DNA from: Paenibacillus montaniterrae
Lineage (GTDB): Bacteria; Bacillota; Bacilli; Paenibacillales; Paenibacillaceae
NCBI RefSeq assembly: GCF_018403185.1
Contig: NZ_BOSE01000001.1
Coordinates: 930,001-994,000 of the forward strand
Direction of reading: 5' to 3'
DNA: 64,000 nucleotides
Shown: in pieces, positions 27,615 through 35,927 of the stretch
Position numbering within the stretch: the first letter of the stretch is position 1
Layout: the number at the start of each line of letters is the position of its first letter
The notes under the pieces: model-generated
The model's database searches: none
Told to the model about the DNA's origin: nothing
Seen by the model: the letters and a program-made list of their open reading frames with translations, nothing else
Position numbers and translations under genes: made by a program

Positions 27615-28478
27615 ATGTATAATTCTGATCCTCCTTCTAATACGCACTTGAATGCTTGGCAGCAATGGGCTTTTCGTATCGAGCAGCGCATGCAGGAGCA
27701 GCAAGATACAATTGAGCAGCTGCAGCGAGAGCTGGAGCTGCTCAAACAGCAGCTTAGCAGGCAAGAGCCTGCGCCAACCTTGCATGTTGAAAAAATTGAA
27801 TATCATTTTGATCAGTTAAAGGTAGATACATTAGAAGGCTCGCTGCAAATCGGCCTTTCCACCAGCAATCCCGAGCAGCTGCCAATGATGATCGAGGATA
27901 TTATGATGCAGCAGGGCGGCAAGCCTTCACCCTATGATCAAATGAACGGGCCGCATTACTCAACATCCAACTCTCCCTTTGCCAATGCCAACGCCCAAGC
28001 AAATGCAGCGCCATATGTAGCCAAGCCCAATTCCAATTCTAATTACAATGGCTTGAATAGCTTTCAACGACCAAGGAAGGATGCTGAGCACAATAAGCTG
28101 GCAGCTCCGCAGCCTCATTATGATGTAGCAACAAATCGCTGGTCAGAGCATAGCGAGCTAGCCGACTCTTGTTTGAGCATGCTGCGCAGCGAGCTGTACC
28201 AGCAATTTGTCAGCTATATTAGCAGACAGGGCTCGCTGATGCAGGTTGCACTTGATGATGAGCATATCAAGCTTATTGTTGACGATATTGAACGTCAGCT
28301 GCCCGCCCGCATCCATTATTACATCGAGAGCCAGCGAGCAAAGCGTGAATTTTCCAGCATTGAACAGCTGCGCGAGCAAGTGCTGCGCTTGACGAAGGAT
28401 GATATAGAAAGTGCAGTTGATCAATATATTTATCAGCTAAGCTTAAGCAATCAGCATGAGGAGGAGCAAAAAGGATGA
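27615..28478 (+). CDS. gerPC: Spore germination protein GerPC
   Basis: A 287-residue protein with a coiled-coil segment (about residues 18-52, QQDTIEQLQRELELLKQQL), the conserved GerPC core IEYHFDQLKVDTLEGSLQIG, an Asn/Pro/Ala-rich middle that looks unstructured, and a helical C-terminal domain. It is longer than the roughly 200-residue Bacillus form because of the middle linker. It overlaps gerPD by four bases. Confidence 0.9.
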   Translation: MYNSDPPSNTHLNAWQQWAFRIEQRMQEQQDTIEQLQRELELLKQQLSRQEPAPTLHVEKIEYHFDQLKVDTLEGSLQIGLSTSNPEQLPMMIEDIMMQQGGKPSPYDQMNGPHYSTSNSPFANANAQANAAPYVAKPNSNSNYNGLNSFQRPRKDAEHNKLAAPQPHYDVATNRWSEHSELADSCLSMLRSELYQQFVSYISRQGSLMQVALDDEHIKLIVDDIERQLPARIHYYIESQRAKREFSSIEQLREQVLRLTKDDIESAVDQYIYQLSLSNQHEEEQKG

Positions 28479-28765
28479 ACATTCATATCCATCAGCAGCT
28501 GCTTCAAGTCGGACAGGTAGAAGTCATTGCGGTTTCTTCGGGCTCCAATTTTCAGGTTGGAGACAATGATCAGGTGCTGCTTTACTCAACACTTGAGGTC
28601 CCGCCGAATGGCATTCAAATCGGACCATTTCCCCGTCTGCCTAACCATAATTCGGGCGGATTAACAAAAGTCGGCGGGAACAACGCGCCATTTACAATGG
28701 GATTGGATGCTCTTCAGCGGAAAAAAGCTTCGTCAGCATCAAGAAAGGCGGGATCGCGTGAGTAG
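28475..28765 (+). CDS. gerPD: Spore germination protein GerPD
   Basis: A 96-residue protein with the GerPD N-terminus MNIHIHQQLLQVGQVEVIAV and the motif SGSNFQVGDNDQVLLYS, followed by a Pro/Gly/Asn-rich middle and a basic tail. The tail is longer than in Bacillus. ATG overlaps the gerPC stop and its own end overlaps gerPE, so the operon is tightly packed. Confidence 0.88.
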   Translation: MNIHIHQQLLQVGQVEVIAVSSGSNFQVGDNDQVLLYSTLEVPPNGIQIGPFPRLPNHNSGGLTKVGGNNAPFTMGLDALQRKKASSASRKAGSRE

Positions 28766-29186
28766 AGATACGCTCGTTTCGGTGTGTCGACTCAATGTCG
28801 TCGATAACTCCACCGCTTCGATTGTGCAAATCGGCGACCGTGAACATACTTGCCTATACAACCAGGCGATCACGATAAAACGCGACAAAACCATTTACGG
28901 CACAGATGAGCCATATTTCGAAAGCTACCCGTTGTTTTATTCCGCTGTGCCAGCGCTCGATTGGATGCTCCCTGCGGGAAAGGTTGACCATTGCATGCTT
29001 GGAAAGCTCGTACCACTGCCGCAGCAAACGCATACGATCGAAATCGACAGCATCAATATTATATCGAACTCCGATGCTTCCAACATCCAAATCGGCAACG
29101 GCGGCAAACTGGCGATTATTAACAGGGAAAAAAGCTTCAAACAATATTTGTCTGGGGAAGAGGAAGTTCAAAAAGCTCAACTTTGA
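28758..29186 (+). CDS. gerPE: Spore germination protein GerPE with repeat-derived C-terminal tail
   Basis: A 142-residue protein with GerPE features: VSVCRLNVVDNSTASIVQIG near the start and IEIDSINIISNSDASNIQIG near the end. The start is GTG, overlapping the gerPD stop, with AGGCGGG upstream; the open frame extends 17 codons into gerPD. The last codons, encoding about EVQKAQL, and the TGA lie inside the first copy of repeat element A, so the repeat has supplied the gene's 3' end. No gerPF homologue follows. Confidence 0.88.
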   Translation: MSRDTLVSVCRLNVVDNSTASIVQIGDREHTCLYNQAITIKRDKTIYGTDEPYFESYPLFYSAVPALDWMLPAGKVDHCMLGKLVPLPQQTHTIEIDSINIISNSDASNIQIGNGGKLAIINREKSFKQYLSGEEEVQKAQL

Positions 29187-29347
29187 TGACGAAGTGGTTT
29201 CGTTGTAGCGTAGTCGACGGCGAATATGGCACGCTACCGAAGGCTCCGGTGCTCACGTAGCTTGTTGCCTACGCTGCGCTCCTCGCCTTCTAGTATCGTG
29301 CCATCTTCTTGGTCCTGAAAGCCAAGCTTTTTGAACCTTATTGGAAT
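29162..29347 (+). repeat. Repeat element A, copy 1 (locus 1)
   Basis: Core 29166-29336 is bounded by perfect 12-bp inverted repeats, GTTCAAAAAGCT and AGCTTTTTGAAC. Internal stems include GTAGCGT/ACGCTAC (about 29205-29236) and a CGTAG/CTACG hairpin near 29258. The gerPE stop codon lies just inside the left end. A short linker (CTTATTGGAATG) leads to copy 2. Confidence 0.9.
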
Positions 29348-29570
29348 GGAAGTTCAATAAGCTCGACTTTGATGACGAGGTTGTTGCTATCGTAGCGTGG
29401 TCGACGGCGAATATGCCACGCTACCGAAGGGATTATGCTTCCGAAGTATGTTTCCTACGGAAACATTGTAGGTGCTCACGTAGCTTGTTGCCTACGCTGT
29501 GCTCCTCGCCTTCTAGTATCGTGCCATCTTCTTGGTCCTGAAAGCCAAGCTTTTTGAACCTTATTGGAAT
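29348..29570 (+). repeat. Repeat element A, copy 2 (locus 1)
   Basis: Core 29352-29559, ends GTTCAATAAGCT and AGCTTTTTGAAC. It carries about 37 extra bases relative to copy 1, including a perfect hairpin ATGTTTCC–TAC–GGAAACAT, and a 9-bp internal stem GTAGCGTGG/CCACGCTAC in which both arms differ from copy 1 in compensating fashion. Confidence 0.9.
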
Positions 29571-29761
29571 GGAAGCTCAAAAAGCTCAACTTTGATGACG
29601 AAGTGGTTTCGTTGTAGCGTAGTCGACGGCGAATATGGCACGCTACCGAAGAGATTATGCTTCCGAAGTATGTTTCCTACGGAAACATTGTAGGTGCTCA
29701 CGTAGCAATCGCCTACGCTGTGCTCCTTGCCTTCTAGTATCGTGCCATCTTCTTGGTCCTG
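29571..29761 (+). repeat. Repeat element A, copy 3, lacking its right terminal repeat (locus 1)
   Basis: Begins with GCTCAAAAAGCT, includes the ATGTTTCC/GGAAACAT hairpin, and stops at GGTCCTG. The final part of the unit with the right inverted repeat is absent and element B starts at once. The mirror locus shows the same junction. Confidence 0.88.
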
Positions 29762-29905
29762 CACTCAAAAGCACCAGCGAAGGAGCAAAGCATCCGAAAA
29801 ACGAAGTGGCCGCCTTTAACATCGTAATGCAACCTTAAAAAATTCAAATAAGAAAGCATTACGATTTAAAAAGCGGTTGGAGGTGCTTTGCTCCGCAGCG
29901 CTGAT
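29762..29905 (+). repeat. Repeat element B, copy 1 (locus 1)
   Basis: Element B is a long imperfect inverted repeat: GGAGCAAAGC (29782) pairs with GCTTTGCTCC (to 29894), CCGC with GCGG, and ATCGTAATGC (29821-29830) with GCATTACGAT (29856-29865). The predicted RNA or cruciform is about 113 bases. The left flank ACTCAAAAGCACCAGCG recurs in copy 2. Confidence 0.9.
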
Positions 29906-29947
29906 AAAGCTCAACTTCTTTGATGACGCTGCAGAGCAGCGTAGCAT
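29906..29947 (+). repeat. Remnant of element A between the two B copies
   Basis: AAAGCTCAACTTCTTTGATG matches the left end of element A with a three-base insertion, then GACG and GTAGCA follow; the remainder of the unit is missing. Confidence 0.65.
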
Positions 29948-30098
29948 ACTCAAAACAAAAAAAGCACCAGCGGAGGAGCAAAGCATCCGAAAAACGAAGT
30001 GGGCCGCCTTTAACATCGTAATGCAACCTTAAAAATTCAAATAAGATAGCATTACGATTTAAAAAGCGGCTGGAGGGTGGTTTGATCCGCAGCGCTGC
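29948..30098 (+). repeat. Repeat element B, copy 2 (locus 1)
   Basis: Same order of stems as copy 1; ATCGTAATGC at 30015-30024 and GCATTACGAT at 30049-30058 are intact, whereas the outer right arm has decayed (GGTTTGATCC in place of GCTTTGCTCC). It ends 32 bases before the stop of the convergent GH15 gene. With the A copies this accounts for the whole 29187-30129 gap. Confidence 0.88.
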
Positions 30099-30129
30099 AC
30101 TTACGAGCGAAAAACTACGCTCTCGCTCA

Positions 30130-32094
30130 TTAATTGCTCATTAACTGCTTATATTTCGCTGCATATTTACATACGGTTTGCACAACTGTTGCATGCGACC
30201 ACGTTAGCGGTGCTACCGATAACGGACTGCCGTCGAATGGGTTTAGTTGCTCTGGCAATAATCCGCTGGATAAGGCATGTCTTGTTACCCACTCCAATGT
30301 TTTCTTCGGACTTTCCAGCTCACTAAGCGACTTGGCCGATTCGATTTCAAAATTTGCTACCCACAGCGTGCATATGATCCAGGGGTTTCCCGGAATCCGT
30401 TCTATATCGCCGGTTTGCTGGAAATAGTAATCATTTTTATAACGGGCAATCCCGCCGATTTCGGTCTTGACCTGCAAGCCATGCTTAATTGACAGCATTG
30501 TCTTCTGCACCCGCTCATCCTCGACGGGCAGAACGCCAAAGTCCAGTACGCCAAACATGCTGCTTTCCAGCGTCATATCCTTGACCCAGACATTGTCCTT
30601 TTGAATAAGGCCCCGTGCAAAGCGTCCCGCTTCCTCATCCCACAAATGCTCAAGCATCCCGTTTTTAATGCGCTCTGCTGTGCTGCGGTAATGATCGCTG
30701 CGCTCATAGTCGCCGAACAAATCGGTAAAATAAGCCGCTGCCATTAGACCGCCATAAACGCTTGCTGCGGTATACGTCCAAATCCCGTAACGCTCTTCCC
30801 ATAAGTCATAGCTTGGCTTTGGCAAATTCAGCTCTGGCTCGATAAAGCTGCTAAGGAAGTTTGCAGCTTTGCGAATGAGCTTGGAGTATAAGCCCTGCGG
30901 CAGCTCGATTACTTGATGGCGTGAATAGTCCTGCCATAGCGCAAACAGAACGAGCGCTGTCTCATCCTCTTGAATCGGCAATCGGCGGCTGCCCTGTACA
31001 ATATACGGATGCCAGCTTGAGCCAACCGTCCCGTCAGGGTTGTATTTATGAAACAAATAGCCTTCACTGGAAATTGCATTGGCGCAGAACTGAAAAAATG
31101 GAGCGATCATGCTCTGATACCCCGCCAGCGACATCGCGTCCGCGACAAGCGCGCCATCACGCGGCCACATATAGCTGTAGTGATCGCGATTATATTGTAA
31201 AATATCCGTATCATTGGCTGCAAGAATGGCGCCGCGCTCATCCGTTTGCGTTCGAACAAGCAGCAGGCTTAGCTTAAACAGCTTGCGAACCTCGGGTGTT
31301 AAGTCGCCTAGATCGGATTCGGCGCGCTGCAGCCAGTGGTTCCAGTAAATTACAACTCTGCTGAGCAAGCGCTCGGGATGATGCTCGCGCACATATTGAT
31401 CAAGCCGCTTCACTTCCTCAAGATTTTCTCCGATTGACATCCAGTAGTAAATTGTCTTGCTATTTTGCCCTGCAACGGTTGTGCCAAAGCTTAACGTACT
31501 GTCTACCGAGCCTTGTGCGATGCTGTTGCCCATCAATGTACCGTCCTCAGCATCACGCCACGTGCCTTCCGCGGTATTGAACCGCTTGACCCCGGTTGAA
31601 TATTGCTTGATCCCGCCTTCATCGGAAAAGCCGTTAAACATAAAGTAATTGGAGCGCTTGTAGTGGAAAATCGTATGATTGTCCGGATAATAGACCGCTG
31701 TGTCGCCAACCTCGGTTCCTTCAATCATTAAATCCTGATGAAAGAAAAGCCTTACTTCACGTGCGTCGTCACGGAGATTACGAATTGTAACCTGCTTTAA
31801 GAAAATGCATTCGCGCTGATGAATACCATCATTAATCTGGAGCTGGATGCCTAGGCGCTCGTGACTGGCAAATACGTTCGTAACAAGCGAGTCCTCCAAA
31901 TAATCGAGCTTGAACTTCCATTCAGGATGATCCAGCCAGGAAAATTCGCCCTGCACCCATATCCCGACACGACAATAGTGTCCACCTACATGATTCAATT
32001 GACCAACATACGGATAATAAATATCGCGAATAAAGCCATGTTGATCAAGGTTGATGAGCAGCTTACCGTTTCCTACAACTAAATGACGAGCCAT
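30130..32094 (-). CDS. Glycoside hydrolase family 15 protein (glucoamylase-like)
   Basis: A 654-residue cytoplasmic protein (no signal peptide). The N-terminal beta-rich domain (about 1-260) is followed by an (alpha/alpha)6 barrel with MWPRDGALVADAMSLAGY and a catalytic-type WEERYGIWTYTAASVYGGL, and late GNPWIICTLWVANFEI. GH15 enzymes release glucose from alpha-glucans or related glucosides. As the last gene after glgBCDA, it may degrade glycogen in place of the missing glgP phosphorylase; substrate is inferred. Confidence 0.88.
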   Translation of the reverse strand: MARHLVVGNGKLLINLDQHGFIRDIYYPYVGQLNHVGGHYCRVGIWVQGEFSWLDHPEWKFKLDYLEDSLVTNVFASHERLGIQLQINDGIHQRECIFLKQVTIRNLRDDAREVRLFFHQDLMIEGTEVGDTAVYYPDNHTIFHYKRSNYFMFNGFSDEGGIKQYSTGVKRFNTAEGTWRDAEDGTLMGNSIAQGSVDSTLSFGTTVAGQNSKTIYYWMSIGENLEEVKRLDQYVREHHPERLLSRVVIYWNHWLQRAESDLGDLTPEVRKLFKLSLLLVRTQTDERGAILAANDTDILQYNRDHYSYMWPRDGALVADAMSLAGYQSMIAPFFQFCANAISSEGYLFHKYNPDGTVGSSWHPYIVQGSRRLPIQEDETALVLFALWQDYSRHQVIELPQGLYSKLIRKAANFLSSFIEPELNLPKPSYDLWEERYGIWTYTAASVYGGLMAAAYFTDLFGDYERSDHYRSTAERIKNGMLEHLWDEEAGRFARGLIQKDNVWVKDMTLESSMFGVLDFGVLPVEDERVQKTMLSIKHGLQVKTEIGGIARYKNDYYFQQTGDIERIPGNPWIICTLWVANFEIESAKSLSELESPKKTLEWVTRHALSSGLLPEQLNPFDGSPLSVAPLTWSHATVVQTVCKYAAKYKQLMSN

Positions 32095-32121
32095 GAAGAT
32101 TCCCCTCTCCTATTTCCTTAA

Positions 32122-32152
32122 GGCGTGTCTGATACCCGTTCAGATACGCCCT
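32122..32152 (-). repeat. Hairpin repeat at the glgA 3' end
   Basis: Minus-strand GGCGTATCTGA and TCAGACACGCC form a stem-loop. The glgA stop (TGA) is inside the first arm. It resembles the yqhR 3'-end hairpin at 16501-16541. In the minus direction no T-tract follows. Confidence 0.55.
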
Positions 32153-33573
32153 AGTTTTTGATATAGTGCCTTATACTGCTTGGCTGAGCTGCGCCAGCTA
32201 TAGTCATCACGCGAGCCATTATCTACAATGCGCTGCCAAGTCTCCTGCGCTTGATAGAAATGCAGGGCGCGTTTTACAGTAAACAAATAGTCATGGGCAT
32301 TATAATTTGCAAAAGTAAAGCCATTTCCTTCATATGCAGCTTCGTTGTATGGCGTGACAGTATCTTTAAGTCCGCCTGTTTCGCGAACAATCGGCACAGT
32401 GCGATAGCGCAATGAAATTAGCTGACTCAAGCCGCATGGCTCAAACCGCGATGGCATCGCAAACATATCAGCACCGGCATAAATACGGCTGGCCATGCGA
32501 TCACTGTACCCCAGCCAAAAGCGAAATTTGTCCGGATGGCGAAGCGAAGCCTCATAAAAATAACGCTCGTATTTTTCATCGCCAGAACCGAGCACAATCA
32601 TCTGCACCTGCTCCTGCAGCAGCTCATCGAGCGTTGCAATAACGAGATCAAGCCCTTTTTGCTCGACCAGCCTCGACACCAGCCCAATCAAAGGAATGCG
32701 CTCATCAAGCGGCAGCGACATTTCCTCCTGCAGATCCAGCTTGTTTTTACGCTTGCGAGGCAAGGAATTACGATAAGGCATCTTAATATGCGGGTCCTTC
32801 ATCGGATCATAGTGCTCGGTATCAATGCCATTAATAATGCCGAACAAATCCTCGCGCCGATAGCTCAGCAAGGAGTCCATTCGCTCGCCGTAGTAGGGTG
32901 TCTGAATTTCCAGCGCATAGGTTGGACTAACCGTTGTAAGCTTGTCCGCAAATTGTACGCCGGCTTTCATACAGCTCGCATCGCCGTAAAACTCCAGCCC
33001 TTCAGCGGTAAAGCATTCATCGCCTGCGCCGAGCAACTCCTTCATTTGCTCAATTCCATAAATCCCCTGGTACATTAAATTATGAATCGTAAAGATGCTG
33101 CCGGTGCCGCGCCAATAATCGTGATCCGCAAAGCGCTGCTTCAACAGAAAAGGAATGAGCCCCGTCTGCCAATCATTGCAGTGCACAAGCTCAAACCCTT
33201 CCTCCTCATAGAAATATGCCGCGGCAAGAACGGCTACGCTGAAAAATACAAAACGCTCAGCATCGTCGCCATAGCCGTAGAGCCCGCCGCGCTTGAAGTA
33301 ATACTCGTTGTCAATGAGGTAATAGGTTACGCCATTCAGCGTTCCCTTCCATAAGCCAACGTATTGACTTCGCCAGCCAAAGGCTACCTCAAACTCTGCA
33401 ATACGGGTGAAATCTTGCAGCATTTCCTGCTTGATCAGACCATACTTGGGCATAACAACAGCCGTATGGACGCCAAGCTCCTCCAGCGCTTTCGGAAGTG
33501 CCCCCGCCACATCGGCGAGGCCGCCAGTTTTGGCAACAGGTACAGCCTCAGAAGTAGCAAACAGAACATTCAT
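32140..33573 (-). CDS. glgA: Glycogen synthase (ADP-glucose type)
   Basis: GT5 glycosyltransferase that extends alpha-1,4-glucan from ADP-glucose. The 477-residue length is standard. It has the KTGGLADVAGALPKAL substrate-binding motif at the N-terminus, GVQFADKLTTVSPTYA in the middle and the C-terminal SRFEPCGLSQLISLRYRTVP. AGGAGG precedes the ATG. Its last codons lie in a hairpin repeat. It follows glgD after 78 bases. Confidence 0.96.
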   Translation of the reverse strand: MNVLFATSEAVPVAKTGGLADVAGALPKALEELGVHTAVVMPKYGLIKQEMLQDFTRIAEFEVAFGWRSQYVGLWKGTLNGVTYYLIDNEYYFKRGGLYGYGDDAERFVFFSVAVLAAAYFYEEEGFELVHCNDWQTGLIPFLLKQRFADHDYWRGTGSIFTIHNLMYQGIYGIEQMKELLGAGDECFTAEGLEFYGDASCMKAGVQFADKLTTVSPTYALEIQTPYYGERMDSLLSYRREDLFGIINGIDTEHYDPMKDPHIKMPYRNSLPRKRKNKLDLQEEMSLPLDERIPLIGLVSRLVEQKGLDLVIATLDELLQEQVQMIVLGSGDEKYERYFYEASLRHPDKFRFWLGYSDRMASRIYAGADMFAMPSRFEPCGLSQLISLRYRTVPIVRETGGLKDTVTPYNEAAYEGNGFTFANYNAHDYLFTVKRALHFYQAQETWQRIVDNGSRDDYSWRSSAKQYKALYQKLGRI

Positions 33574-33651
33574 CCTCTCTACCTCCTATCATTTTTCTAT
33601 ATATTTGAGCTGGCGGCTCGCCTGAGCAAGCTCGCCAGTCAGCAACTGCGA

Positions 33652-34767
33652 TCAAATCACCTTGCGCTTGCCTGCCAAATAAGGGCCAGAGCTGACGCCT
33701 TTTACTTCGCGATTTTCCTCGATTACAACATCCTTGTCGAAAATGCTGCATTTCACGATGCTGTTTGGCAGTATGACGCCATTTTGCATAATGATGCTAT
33801 CCTCGACGACAGCTCCCTTGTGGACATGCACGCCGCGGAACAGAATGCTGTTGCGTACCGTTCCTTCAATCAAGCAGCCATTGGCTATAATCGAACGAGA
33901 AACGATTGCATCAGGCGAATAACGGGCAGGGGGACCATCCTTTACCTTTGTAAAAATAGGGCCTGGCTCATAAAACAGCTTGCGCCAAACGTCTGAATCG
34001 AGCAGCTTCATGCTGTTGCCGTAGTAGCTGTTGATCGTATTGACCACAGCCAGAAAGCCATCATGCACATAGCCGTACACGTTTAGCTGCTCGAGCTTGG
34101 AAAAAATCGCATGGCGCACAAGATGATCCTGCCCTTTTGCCAAGGACGTTTCCACCAAATCCATTAGTAAATCCTTTTTCATCAAATACATTTCCATATT
34201 GGAGTAATCGCTCAGCATTCGTCCATATGAATCCTGGATTTCCACAATACGCCCGCTGCCATCCATTCGCACCTTGCGAGCTTTGCCGAGCACAGGCTCT
34301 GTGCTTTGGTGGCAGACGACCGTAATGTCGGCTTCCTTCTCCAGGTGGAAGTCGAGCACCTTGCGGAAATCAATGTTGCATACCATATGGCTGCGCGTAA
34401 TGAGCACATACTCGGGCTTGGAGCGCAAAAAGTAATCGCGATTTTGATAGAAATGGAACAGATCGCCGCGGCTTAGCTCCTGCACATCGTCAGTGATGGG
34501 CGGCAATATAAATAATCCGCTTTGGCGATGCTGCAAATCCCAGCTTTTCCCGCTTCCTATATGGTCCATCAGGGAACGGTATTTTTTATGGACAAATATG
34601 CCAACCTCTTGAATACCCGAGTTGACCATATTGGACAGCGTAAAATCAATAATCCGGTAGCGTGAGCCGAATGGAACGGTAGCGGTACAGCGTCCATGCG
34701 TTAATTTGTCCAGCTCATCTGTTTCATGAATAAGATTAATGACGCCCATAATTTTCTGTTTATTCAT
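33652..34767 (-). CDS. glgD: ADP-glucose pyrophosphorylase accessory subunit GlgD
   Basis: A GlgC paralogue of 371 residues. Unlike GlgC it lacks the Gly-rich pyrophosphorylase loop: the N-terminus reads MGVINLIHETDELDKLTHGR where catalytic subunits have GGEGKRL. It keeps [17 protein letters not shown] and the C-terminal left-handed beta-helix. GlgD subunits raise GlgC activity in a mixed tetramer. The ATG overlaps the glgC stop (TAATG). Confidence 0.94.
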   Translation of the reverse strand: MNKQKIMGVINLIHETDELDKLTHGRCTATVPFGSRYRIIDFTLSNMVNSGIQEVGIFVHKKYRSLMDHIGSGKSWDLQHRQSGLFILPPITDDVQELSRGDLFHFYQNRDYFLRSKPEYVLITRSHMVCNIDFRKVLDFHLEKEADITVVCHQSTEPVLGKARKVRMDGSGRIVEIQDSYGRMLSDYSNMEMYLMKKDLLMDLVETSLAKGQDHLVRHAIFSKLEQLNVYGYVHDGFLAVVNTINSYYGNSMKLLDSDVWRKLFYEPGPIFTKVKDGPPARYSPDAIVSRSIIANGCLIEGTVRNSILFRGVHVHKGAVVEDSIIMQNGVILPNSIVKCSIFDKDVVIEENREVKGVSSGPYLAGKRKVI

Positions 34768-35927
34768 TACTCCACCCCCATTAATTGATCCTGCGCATAA
34801 ACATGCTTGCCAACCGGGATTACCGTTATTTCCGTGCTGTCTGGCTTGCCAATTGTTGCTCCGTCCTCAATGATTGCGCCGTCTCCGATAATTGCCCGAT
34901 AAATGCTCACATTGCTGCCGATTTTAACCTTCGGCATAATAACTGACTCGTGCACAATCGAGCCTGCTCCCGTTTCCACGCCATAAAACAAAACGGAGCG
35001 CTTAACCTCGCCTTCAATAAAGCAGCCTTCGGAAATTAAGCTGGACGCAACCTTGGCATGCTCTGCTACAAATTGAGCTGGCTGATTCGGATTGACGGAA
35101 TAAATTCTCCACTCCGGATCGCCAAGATCAAGTGAAGGGCTAAGCTCCAGCAAATCCATATTCGCTTCCCACAGGCTGTCAATCGTCCCGACATCCTTCC
35201 AGTAGCCGTTGAAAATATAGCAGCTTAGCAGCAAATTATCGTTCATCATCGCCGGAATGAGATCCTTGCCAAAATCGTTGCTCGACGCCGGATTAGCTTC
35301 ATCAGCAATCAAATACTGCTTGAGCAGCTGCCAGTTGAAAATATATACGCCCATTGATGCCAAATTGCTGCTTGGAATGACCGGCTTCTCCTCAAAGCCG
35401 GTAATCCGCTGCTGCTCATCAATATGCATAAGGCCGAAGCGGCTCGCATCCTTCCAGTCAACCTCGAAGCCGGCAATCGTCACAGCTGCGCCAGTTTCCT
35501 TGTGATGCTGCAGCATCAATTCATAGTCCATCTTGTAAATGTGGTCGCCAGAAATGACAAGCACATACTCCGGTTCATAGCGTTCGATGTAAGGGATATT
35601 TTGATAGATCGCATTCGCAGTGCCTTTATACCATACGCCGCCTTCCTTCTGCATATAGGGCGGCAAAATCGTCATTCCCCCATCTCGGCGATCAAGCCCC
35701 CAAGGCGTACCGATTCCTAGATAGCGATTCAGCTCAAGCGGCTGGTATTGCGTCAAGACGCCTACCGTGTCAATGCCTGAGTGAACACAATTGCTTAGCG
35801 TAAAATCTATAATTCTATACTTTCCTCCAAAATAGACAGCCGGCTTCGCCAAATCCTTGGTCAGCACACCGAGCCGCTTGCCCTCTCCACCTGCGAGCAG
35901 CATTGCAATCATCTCTTTACGAGCCAT
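34767..35927 (-). CDS. glgC: Glucose-1-phosphate adenylyltransferase GlgC
   Basis: Makes ADP-glucose, the committed step of glycogen synthesis. The 386-residue protein begins [20 protein letters not shown], with the catalytic loop GGEGKRLG, then [17 protein letters not shown], the [10 protein letters not shown] motif and a C-terminal beta-helix. The ATG was chosen at nine bases from AGAGGGG; the open frame extends 39 codons into glgB. It overlaps the end of glgB by 11 bases. Confidence 0.96.
   Translation of the reverse strand: MARKEMIAMLLAGGEGKRLGVLTKDLAKPAVYFGGKYRIIDFTLSNCVHSGIDTVGVLTQYQPLELNRYLGIGTPWGLDRRDGGMTILPPYMQKEGGVWYKGTANAIYQNIPYIERYEPEYVLVISGDHIYKMDYELMLQHHKETGAAVTIAGFEVDWKDASRFGLMHIDEQQRITGFEEKPVIPSSNLASMGVYIFNWQLLKQYLIADEANPASSNDFGKDLIPAMMNDNLLLSCYIFNGYWKDVGTIDSLWEANMDLLELSPSLDLGDPEWRIYSVNPNQPAQFVAEHAKVASSLISEGCFIEGEVKRSVLFYGVETGAGSIVHESVIMPKVKIGSNVSIYRAIIGDGAIIEDGATIGKPDSTEITVIPVGKHVYAQDQLMGVE

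Noticed and set aside
29341..29838. Several 66-67 codon frames on both strands in the gerPE–GH15 gap
   Set aside because: All arise from the repeat units, differ in frame between copies and lack ribosome sites.
29187..30129. Missing gerPF hidden in the gap
   Set aside because: No frame there begins with the conserved MPAxxG or contains the FGD motif; the gap is filled by repeats.
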